6,322 nucleotides of DNA, from the NCBI GenBank assembly GCA_036001225.1, contig DASYUM010000288.1:1-6322 (forward strand), in the 5' to 3' direction. Both the position numbers and the translations under genes were made by a program. Positions 1 through 6,322 of this stretch are shown one piece after another. The notes under the pieces are model-generated. The model searched no databases. It was not told the DNA's origin and saw only the letters and a program-made list of their open reading frames with translations. How positions within the stretch are numbered: the first letter of the stretch is position 1; the number at the start of each line of letters is the position of its first letter. The stretch is from DASYUM01 sp036001225 (GTDB taxonomy: Bacteria > Methylomirabilota > Methylomirabilia > Rokubacteriales > DASRDR01).

Positions 1-719
1 ACGCCGATGTCGGCCGCCTTCCGCCCGAACTCCGGCGCCACCCGCTCGATGACCGCCCAGTCGCGCTCGACCATCTCCGGAGTCGCCGAGGAGTGGGGGA
101 CCCAGGCGTCGGCGTAGCGCGCGATCCGCCGGAGCACCGGCGTGATGTCGGGGACGTGCTGGGCATAGATCTTCTCGAACGGCTGGCTTCCGCCGCCGAT
201 CCAGATCGGCGGGCGTGGCTGCTGGACGGGCTTGGGCTCGATGGTGAGGTCGCGCACCCGGAAGATCCGGCCCTGGTAGGTCACGTGGTCGCCGGCCCAC
301 AGGGCCTGGAGCAGCTCGAGCGCCTCTTCCATCCGCCGCCCTCGCTCCTGGCGCGGCACGCCCATCAGCGCGAACTCCTCGTCGGCCCACCCGACGCCCA
401 CGCCGAGGATCGAGCGGCCCCCGGACAGGACGTCCAGGGTGGCCCACTCCTTGGCGAAATACACGGGGTTCCGGAGCGGGAGGACCAGCACCATCGTCCC
501 CAGGCGGATCCGCTCCGTCACGCCGGCCAGCGCGGAGAGGAGCGCGATCGGCTCCAGCCAGGTGCAGGCATAGGCCGGGGGCGTCGTCAGGAGGTGGTCG
601 ATGGTGACGGCCGCCTCGAAGCCGAGGGCCTCGGCCCGGCGCAGGTAGCGCCCCATCGCGGCCAGCGACGCCGTCCGGGGACCGAGGGCGAAGGTGGGCA
701 GCCGGAGCCCGAAGCGCAT
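1..719 (-). CDS. LLM-class (luciferase-like) probable F420-dependent oxidoreductase, C-terminus beyond window
   Basis: This is a partial gene: reading from the ATG at 719 the frame stays open for 239 codons and runs off the left edge, so the C-terminus is missing (relatives are usually about 280-330 residues). The visible part is a bacterial luciferase-like TIM barrel. It opens MRFGLRLPTF, then has AEALGFEAAVTIDHLL (roughly residues 30-45), the strand and loop ERIRLGTMVLVLPLRNP (about 70-87), the substrate/cofactor-side signature LSGGRSILGVGVGW (about 97-111), a helix with RMEEALELLQALW, and PPIWIGGGS (about 165-175). These are hallmarks of the LLM family that uses F420 or FMN to oxidise or reduce small organic molecules in the cytoplasm. 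A strong Shine-Dalgarno AGGGAGG five bases upstream fixes the start. It lies 110 bp after the CoA-transferase beta gene and may share its transcript. Cofactor choice and substrate cannot be read from the sequence. Confidence 0.9.
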   Translation of the reverse strand, partial: MRFGLRLPTFALGPRTASLAAMGRYLRRAEALGFEAAVTIDHLLTTPPAYACTWLEPIALLSALAGVTERIRLGTMVLVLPLRNPVYFAKEWATLDVLSGGRSILGVGVGWADEEFALMGVPRQERGRRMEEALELLQALWAGDHVTYQGRIFRVRDLTIEPKPVQQPRPPIWIGGGSQPFEKIYAQHVPDITPVLRRIARYADAWVPHSSATPEMVERDWAVIERVAPEFGRKAADIG

Positions 720-724
720 GAACG

Positions 725-731
725 CCTCCCT
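725..731 (-). promoter_or_regulatory. Shine-Dalgarno site of the LLM oxidoreductase
   Basis: On the minus strand AGGGAGG lies five bases before the ATG at 719-717. It is a near-perfect anti-16S match and supports the chosen start. It also shows that this gene has its own initiation signal and does not rely on coupling to the upstream beta subunit. Confidence 0.75.
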
Positions 732-744
732 GGTCAGTTGGGCC

Positions 745-786
745 GGGGGGGAGCTGCGCGCTCCTCCCCCGGACCCCCCCTCCGGG
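745..786. repeat. GC-rich palindromic element between beta subunit and LLM gene
   Basis: Two adjacent inverted repeats are visible. The first pairs 745-753 (GGGGGGGAG) with 761-769 (CTCCTCCCC), nine pairs including one G-U, around a 7-base loop CTGCGCG. The second pairs CCCGGA (768-773) with TCCGGG (781-786) around seven C. The order of blocks (G-run, GCTGCGC, C-run, CCGGACC, C-run, CCGGG) is shared with the palindrome at 3123-3164, so the two look like members of one dispersed intergenic family. It fills most of the 110-bp gap between the beta stop and the LLM start. No T-run follows on the minus strand, so it is not a canonical intrinsic terminator, though the stem could still act on the transcript. 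Confidence 0.55.
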
Positions 787-829
787 TGTCTCCCTGCTCG
801 CACGGAACGGGCAATTCCTTCACGGGCTT

Positions 830-1588
830 TCAGCGGAAGTCGTGGTCGCGGAGCCGGTCGGGGTCGAGCGCCTCCAGCGCCGCCAGCTCCTCGGCCGTCG
901 GCGGCGCCAGCGGCGCGCAGTCGTCGGCGGGGACGACCGGGAAGCCGGTCGCCTGCCGGACCTCGGCCAGCGTCGCCCCCGGCATGAGCGCCTCGAGGCG
1001 GAGGCCGTCGGCCGTTCCCCGGAAGATCGCCAGCGGGGTCACCACGCGCTCCAGATTGCCGGTGGCGGTGACGAAGTCGACGCTCGGCACGAGTGAGCGG
1101 GGATCGTGGCGCGTGCGGTAGACGATGATGCGCTTGACGACCTGGAAGAGGACGGCGGCGCCCCCGCCGCCCGGGAGCCGCACCGTCGGTCGCGCGAAGG
1201 GGCCGACGACCGTCGAATTGACCCGGCCGCGGACATCCACCTGGACGGCACCGAGGAGCATCACGTCCACCCGGCCTCGCAGCGCGAGCTGGTAGATCTC
1301 CACGTTGGAGAGGACCGTCGGCGAGCCGGCCAGCCAGGCCGGCCCCGACGACGAGGCTGGCACCGTGGCCGGCGCGGCGTCGAGCCCGCCGCCGATCGCG
1401 AGGTGGCGGAGCCCGGGCGCGTGCAGGCGTCGGGCGAGGAGGATCGCCAGCGAGGCCACGATGGAGTTGACGCCGTGGCAGGCCACCTCGCCCTCGTGGA
1501 GGAGCCGGGCCAGCGCCACCGTGACCAGCTCGGCGGCGCCCGGGGCCCTCTCTGCTCTACCGATGGGCCCCGGCCCGGGGCGGCTCAC
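830..1588 (-). CDS. CoA-transferase family beta subunit (IpdB/GctB-like)
   Basis: This is the second subunit of a class I CoA-transferase-fold heteromer, 252 residues, the usual size for the family. I chose the GTG at 1588-1586 because it overlaps the alpha stop as GTGA and because homologous sequence begins just after it; upstream codons in this frame are only the shadow of the alpha gene. Visible family features are the early helix ELVTVALARLLHEGEV, VDVMLLGAVQVDVRGRVN (about residues 105-122), GPFARPTVRLPGGGGAA, VDFVTATGNLERVVTPLAIF, and the closing helix EELAALEALDPDRLRDHDFR. Class I transferases carry a catalytic Glu in an (S/T)ENG-like motif after the first strands. Here the corresponding stretch reads HLAIGGGLDA with no Glu, as I recall for IpdB of the steroid-ring hydrolase IpdAB. 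A hydrolase or ring-cleaving role is therefore as likely as CoA transfer. The substrate is unknown. Confidence 0.85.
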   Translation of the reverse strand: MSRPGPGPIGRAERAPGAAELVTVALARLLHEGEVACHGVNSIVASLAILLARRLHAPGLRHLAIGGGLDAAPATVPASSSGPAWLAGSPTVLSNVEIYQLALRGRVDVMLLGAVQVDVRGRVNSTVVGPFARPTVRLPGGGGAAVLFQVVKRIIVYRTRHDPRSLVPSVDFVTATGNLERVVTPLAIFRGTADGLRLEALMPGATLAEVRQATGFPVVPADDCAPLAPPTAEELAALEALDPDRLRDHDFR

Positions 1589-2073
1589 GCGGTCGCCCGG
1601 AGGTACGCGGCCAGCGCCTCCGGAGTCCGCGCGGCTTCCAGGTAGCGGCGCACCCCGTCGGCGTCCACGTCGTAGCAGCCGGCGCAGTCGCCGGGCCGGG
1701 CGCCGCCCGGGGCCTCCACCACCGCGGCCACGTTCAGCTCCGTGATCCGGGTCAGCTCCGGCAGGCGGGCCAGCTCGGCGGTGGGGACGATGCGCTCGGC
1801 GGTGAGGATCACCTGGTCGGCGGCCTGGGCCATCAGGAGGTCGTAGCCGGGCGAGCCGTAGATCCGGGCGTTGCCGCGCGGGTCGGCTTCCTGGACGTGG
1901 AGGATCGCCCACTGGGGGCGGAGCGCGGGGACGACGTAGACCTCCTCGCCGCTCCACGGGTCCTTCACCGTGCGAAAGTCGGCGACGGCCGGCAGGTCGG
2001 TCCCCTTGAGTCCCGGGATCGGCTCGAACGGCACGCCGTAGGCCGCGGCCCGCAGCCCCGTCATCACGCCCAC
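1585..2073 (-). CDS. CoA-transferase alpha subunit, C-terminal part (downstream of in-frame UGA)
   Basis: This is the second part of an IpdA/GctA-like alpha subunit, in the same frame as the part at 2074-2394 and separated from it only by one TGA codon. It carries GLRAAAYGVPFEPIPGLKGT, the family's LPF-GTD region, then EADPRGNARIYGSPGYDLLM, AADQVILTAERIVPTAEL, and the strongly conserved VVEAPGGARPGDCAGCYDVD near the end. With the N-terminal part the frame makes 269 codon positions, close to the normal size of IpdA/GctA proteins (about 270-320). If the UGA really stops translation, this part could be made by re-initiation at the GTG directly after it (TGAGTG) or at the ATG at 2064, both with weak ribosome sites. 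Alternatively the UGA is read through, or the gene is broken. The reading frame shows no other damage, which argues against an old pseudogene. It ends overlapping the beta start (GTGA). Confidence 0.8.
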   Translation of the reverse strand: MGVMTGLRAAAYGVPFEPIPGLKGTDLPAVADFRTVKDPWSGEEVYVVPALRPQWAILHVQEADPRGNARIYGSPGYDLLMAQAADQVILTAERIVPTAELARLPELTRITELNVAAVVEAPGGARPGDCAGCYDVDADGVRRYLEAARTPEALAAYLRATA

Positions 2074-2076
2074 TCA
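2074..2076 (-). other. In-frame UGA codon interrupting the CoA-transferase alpha subunit
   Basis: The codons around the break read GAG TTC TCC TGA GTG GGC GTG ATG on the minus strand; the frame is unchanged on both sides, so this is a nonsense codon and not a frameshift. Aligning from memory with mycobacterial IpdA (REMDEGMLRCGLQAAA) without gaps puts the UGA opposite the Glu of the DEG triplet. UGA is an ordinary stop elsewhere in the window (ends of alpha, beta, DUF1185 and amidohydrolase), so a general code change is excluded. From 17 to 33 bases after the UGA there is a six-pair stem (GGCUGC/GCGGCC) with loop GGGCC. This is at roughly SECIS distance but lacks the GGU loop typical of known bacterial SECIS elements. 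Confidence 0.85.
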
Positions 2077-2394
2077 GGAGAACTCGCGGACCCGGACCCG
2101 GCCGGCCTCGACCGCCCGCCGGTAGCTCGGGAGGCTCCCGCCGAACGCCGACTCGAGCGAGGCGATCCCGGCATCCACCTCGCCGAGGCAGCCGGCGGCG
2201 CAGAGGAGGTCGAGGTCGTAGGAGGGCGAGGGCTTCGAGAGCCGCAAGCCCTGGCGCCCCTGGCGGGCCAGCTCGCGGACGAAGGCGGCTGGGATGCGGT
2301 GGAGCATGACCCCGCCGAGGGTGATGTGGGCGCCGTCGGCGACGCGCGCCGCCGCTTCAGCCAGCGCGCACAACTTTTCAGCGGAGCCCGTCAT
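2074..2394 (-). CDS. CoA-transferase alpha subunit, N-terminal part (ends at in-frame UGA)
   Basis: This is the first 106 codons of the alpha subunit of the heteromer. The ATG at 2394-2392 has GGAGG nine bases upstream and overlaps the end of the DUF1185 gene by 17 bp, indicating translational coupling. Typical alpha-subunit features are DGAHITLGGVMLHRIPAAFV, where the Gly-rich turn and Pro match the family's N-terminal nucleotide/CoA-fold segment, LSKPSPSYDLDLLCAAGCLG, and VDAGIASLESAFGGSLPSYR. The frame then reads VREFS and stops at TGA 2076-2074. Normal family members continue without a break here, and the following codons in the same frame supply exactly the missing remainder (see the downstream part). 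On its own this fragment would lack about 60 percent of the fold and should not be functional. Confidence 0.8.
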   Translation of the reverse strand: MTGSAEKLCALAEAAARVADGAHITLGGVMLHRIPAAFVRELARQGRQGLRLSKPSPSYDLDLLCAAGCLGEVDAGIASLESAFGGSLPSYRRAVEAGRVRVREFS

Positions 2395-2947
2395 CGCCCT
2401 TCGCCTCCGCCCTGGTGAGCCCGCCGACCCGGGGGTGCGGCCGGCCGCCGTCGGTCACGACCAGGGCGACCACGATCTCGTTCGGCTTCGGCGCGTCGCC
2501 GATCCGCACCTCCATCGCGTCGAAGTGGGTCCGGACGAACGCGGCGTCCTTGTAGTGGAGCGGGACGTCGATCGCGGTGCCGGCGGCCCCGAGCTTCTTC
2601 GCCGAGGGGATGATCGCCTTCCCGCCCCCGACCGCCGCTCGGAACGGCGTGCCGAGGGTCGGATGCAGGATCGCCGCCGCGTGTTCGTACTCGCCGTCCA
2701 ACCCCACGATGGCCGCCTTGCCATAGCTCTCGACGGCGGCCCCCAGCGCTTCCACCGCCTGCTTGCCGAGAAGCGCGCCGAGCTCTTCCCCGACCTTGAC
2801 CAGCGCGGCCAGATCCTCCGCGTAGCGGCCGGCGAAGGGGTTGTCGATCACGGCCACCGCTGCCGCCTTCCGCACCGGGTGGGCCGCCTCGCGCTGGCCG
2901 TCGGCCCGGATCTCCTCGACGATCGTGACGAGCTTGCGGATCTTCAT
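2378..2947 (-). CDS. Amino acid synthesis family protein (DUF1185 / AA_synth)
   Basis: This is a complete 189-residue protein, the usual length of the DUF1185 (AA_synth) family. I recognise MKIRKLVTIVEEIRADGQ at the start, AAVAVIDNPFAGRYAEDL (about residues 28-45), the mid-region VESYGKAAIVGLDGEYEHAA and AAILHPTLGTPFRAAVGGGK (about 72-110), IIPSAKKLGAAGTAIDVPLH, and VVALVVTDGGRPHPRVGGL near the C-terminus. The reaction is not known to me; the family name refers to a proposed link with amino acid synthesis, and members often sit in catabolic clusters with amidohydrolases and CoA enzymes. There is no signal peptide or membrane segment, so it is probably cytoplasmic. The ATG at 2947-2945 is preferred over an upstream TTG because GGGAG lies six bases before it and because MKIRK is the family start. 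It overlaps the alpha-subunit start by 17 bp and heads the compact DUF1185-alpha-beta unit. Confidence 0.88.
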   Translation of the reverse strand: MKIRKLVTIVEEIRADGQREAAHPVRKAAAVAVIDNPFAGRYAEDLAALVKVGEELGALLGKQAVEALGAAVESYGKAAIVGLDGEYEHAAAILHPTLGTPFRAAVGGGKAIIPSAKKLGAAGTAIDVPLHYKDAAFVRTHFDAMEVRIGDAPKPNEIVVALVVTDGGRPHPRVGGLTRAEAKGDDGLR

Positions 2948-2970
2948 GGCAGGCTCCCGACCCCTCAATC

Positions 2971-3017
2971 TACCCTCTCCCTCACCCTACCCTCTCCAAC
3001 CTCGGAGGGGGAGAGGG
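2971..3017. repeat. REP-like CCCTCTCC...GGAGAGGG element
   Basis: The decamer TACCCTCTCC occurs twice (2971-2980 and 2988-2997), and either copy can pair over eight bases with GGAGAGGG at 3010-3017. The CCTCGGAGG core at 3000-3008 adds internal symmetry. Short elements of this CCCTCTCC/GGAGAGGG type are familiar as dispersed intergenic repeats in several GC-rich bacterial genomes (from general knowledge, not a search). Its position, 13 bases before the DUF1185 Shine-Dalgarno, places it in the 5' leader or promoter area of that operon, or at the end of the glgP transcript. Confidence 0.6.
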
Positions 3018-3025
3018 ACCTCAAC

Positions 3026-3118
3026 TCACTTGGGACCCGACCAGGGCTCGAGCTTCACCGGCTCGGGCGCGACATGCCAGACCTCCCGGGCATACTCGCG
3101 GACGGTGCGGTCGCTGGA
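3026..3118 (-). pseudogene. Duplicated 3'-terminal fragment of glgP
   Basis: On the minus strand this encodes SSDRTVREYAREVWHV followed by APEPVKLEPWSGPK and TGA, the same last 29 residues as the intact glgP apart from I to V and Q to R. The DNA match is 87 of 89 bases (3030-3118 against 3298-3386). It stops abruptly at CTGGA on one side and, on the other, right at the stop codon, which differs (TGA here, TAG in glgP). No start codon or ribosome site belongs to it and no other part of a phosphorylase is present, so it is a remnant and not a gene. Possible origins are a local duplication, a lost second glgP copy, or capture of the gene end by an integrating element. Confidence 0.8.
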
Positions 3119-3122
3119 TGCC

Positions 3123-3150
3123 CCGGAGGGGGGCTGCGCCCCCCTTCCGG
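3123..3150. repeat. Long GC palindrome next to the glgP-tail duplicate
   Basis: CCGGAGGGGGG (3123-3133) pairs with CCCCCCTTCCGG (3140-3150 arm) over 11 bp with one G-U, around the loop CTGCGC. The following bases continue as ACC, a C-run and CGGG to 3164, the same block order as the element at 745-786. It begins only four bases after the abrupt end of the glgP-tail homology, so it may mark the junction of an insertion or rearrangement. Confidence 0.65.
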
Positions 3151-3225
3151 ACCTCCCCCCGGGAAGGGCGCGCCGCCGGACGTCGCGGGGCTGGGGGGCG
3201 CGACGAGGCGCGCGGACCCAAAGTT

Positions 3226-3245
3226 GCGCGGGCAAAAGCCCGCGC
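3226..3245 (-). terminator. Hairpin downstream of glgP, possible weak terminator
   Basis: This is a perfect 8-bp stem, GCGCGGGC with GCCCGCGC, and a 4-base loop (UUUU in the minus-strand transcript). It begins 48 bases after the glgP stop. After the stem the transcript continues AACUUUGGG, with no true U-run, so efficient intrinsic termination is doubtful. It could instead protect the glgP mRNA 3' end or be part of the repeat that fills the spacer. Two further 5-bp stems (3251/3269 and 3273/3289) lie between it and the stop codon. Confidence 0.4.
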
Positions 3246-3293
3246 TCGGAGCGCTTCGGCCAGGAGCGCGCGGATGGGTTGCGGCCATCGGCC

Positions 3294-5819
<2,526 letters not shown>

Positions 5820-5838
5820 CGGCGTGCCCCGGTTCCGT

Positions 5839-6322
5839 TCAATGGCCGCCTCCCGGAGCGTGGCCCCGCGTCACCTCGGCTGCCCGCGCGGCCGGCGCCG
5901 TGTTCCGGCTGCGACCGACGCGGGGGAGGCCGTCGATCACCACCATCGAGACGCCGGGGAGGTCGCCGGCCCGCAACGCATCGAGCGCCGTCTTCCCCAC
6001 CGAGCCGACCGGCGCGTCGAAGATCACCAGGTCAGCCTCCCGGCCGGGCGCGAGCAGGCCCACCGGCAAGCCGAAGACCCGCGCGGTGTTGCCGGTCGCC
6101 ATGGCCAGCGCGGCCTCGGGCGGGCACTCCCCCAGCGCGGCCAGGAGGGCGAGGGTCCGCAGGATGCCCAGCGGGACGACGCCGGTGCCGGAGGGCGCAT
6201 CGTTGCCGAGGATGATCCGGTCCCAGGCCCGGGCTTCGCGGGCGATGCGCAGCGTGTGGAGGGCCGTCCGGGGATTGCCGCAGTGGACGATCTCAAGGGC
6301 CATCCGGGTGCCCCCGACCAGC
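5839..6322 (-). CDS. Enamidase-like amidohydrolase, 5' end beyond window
   Basis: This is the C-terminal 160 or so residues of a metal-dependent amidohydrolase. The frame is open through the right edge, reading LVGGTR before the Met at 6303, so that Met is internal and the true start lies outside. The visible part contains LEIVHCGNPRTALHTLRIAR, then IILGNDAPSGTGVVPLGILR, whose Asp is the expected late metal/catalytic Asp of the TIM barrel, PEAALAMATGNTARVFGLP, and GLLAPGREADLVIFDAPVGS, the small beta domain common to the superfamily. GNDAPSGTG and MATGN are close to what I recall of enamidase from nicotinate fermentation, which opens and hydrolyses 6-oxotetrahydronicotinate. Enamidase-like hydrolysis of a lactam or cyclic enamide is the best guess; other cyclic amidohydrolases are possible. 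It ends 19 nt before glgP, in the same orientation. The last 20 residues are Ala/Gly-rich and poorly conserved. Confidence 0.85.
   Translation of the reverse strand, partial: LVGGTRMALEIVHCGNPRTALHTLRIAREARAWDRIILGNDAPSGTGVVPLGILRTLALLAALGECPPEAALAMATGNTARVFGLPVGLLAPGREADLVIFDAPVGSVGKTALDALRAGDLPGVSMVVIDGLPRVGRSRNTAPAARAAEVTRGHAPGGGH

Larger units (their letters stand above)
2948..3293. other. Gene-free, repeat-rich region between glgP and the DUF1185 gene
   Basis: No real coding gene is supported in these 346 bases. From the glgP end they hold, in minus-strand order, two short hairpins (3273-3289 and 3251-3269), an 8-bp perfect hairpin (3226-3245), a long GC palindrome (3123-3150), a duplicate of the last 29 codons of glgP (3118-3026), and a REP-like element (3017-2971) directly upstream of the DUF1185 ribosome site. 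A promoter for the downstream operon might be expected here, but I cannot identify convincing -35/-10 boxes. Confidence 0.7.

Noticed and set aside
93..1121. A 342-codon plus-strand open frame opposite the LLM and beta-subunit genes
   Set aside because: It runs across two real minus-strand genes and their gap, has no recognisable domain, and is another GC-driven antisense frame.
1589..1957. An upstream extension of the beta subunit by about 123 codons
   Set aside because: The extra residues are Arg/Pro/Gly-rich out-of-frame translation of the alpha subunit. Family similarity starts only after the GTG at 1588, which also gives a GTGA overlap with the alpha stop.
1585..2394. UGA reassignment (alternative genetic code) to explain the split alpha subunit
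   Set aside because: UGA ends the amidohydrolase, DUF1185, alpha and beta genes in this same window at the expected family lengths, so it is a normal stop here.
2948..2968. A TTG start for the DUF1185 protein adding seven residues (MRGREPA)
   Set aside because: The ATG at 2947 has a well-placed GGGAG and matches the usual MKIRK family start; the TTG has no comparable signal.
3026..3235. A 69-codon minus-strand open frame containing the glgP tail
   Set aside because: Only the last 29 codons or so are phosphorylase-like; the front part is translated palindrome and spacer. It is described as a gene remnant instead.

Overview
The window is very GC-rich bacterial DNA. Third codon positions are almost all G or C, genes are densely packed, and every gene I can support lies on the minus strand, so biological order runs from high to low coordinates. 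The gene content and dispersed GC-rich palindromes would fit an uncultured soil or sediment lineage such as Rokubacteria/Methylomirabilota or a high-GC proteobacterium, but nothing here fixes the taxon (inference).

Layout in transcription order: (1) 6322-5839, the C-terminal part of an enamidase-like amidohydrolase whose 5' end is outside the window; (2) 5819-3294, a complete 841-residue glycogen/maltodextrin phosphorylase (glgP), 19 nt downstream; (3) 3293-2948, a 346-bp gene-free stretch holding several hairpins, an 89-bp near-exact duplicate of the glgP 3' end and a REP-like CCCTCTCC/GGAGAGGG element; (4) 2947-2378, a DUF1185 'amino acid synthesis' family protein; (5) 2394-1585, a CoA-transferase alpha subunit split by one in-frame UGA; (6) 1588-830, its beta subunit, overlapping the alpha stop as GTGA; (7) 719 to the left edge, a luciferase-like (LLM) probable F420-dependent oxidoreductase lacking its C-terminus. 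Genes 4 to 6 overlap and form one translationally coupled unit. Gene 7 follows after 110 bp containing another GC-rich palindrome.

Genes 1 and 4-7 look like parts of a catabolic cluster: a ring or lactam hydrolase, a small enzyme of unknown reaction, a two-subunit CoA-transferase-fold enzyme resembling the IpdAB ring-cleaving hydrolase, and a flavin/F420 oxidoreductase. A plausible but unproven role is breakdown of a cyclic, perhaps nitrogen-containing, compound through CoA thioesters. glgP looks out of place among them, and the duplication of its 3' end suggests a past rearrangement or insertion at that point.

The points most worth following are the in-frame UGA in the alpha subunit, at or near a position I believe is catalytic in IpdA, and the 89-bp glgP-tail direct repeat around a hairpin-rich 179-bp spacer. 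I see no CRISPR array, tRNA, rRNA, transposase or integrase gene.
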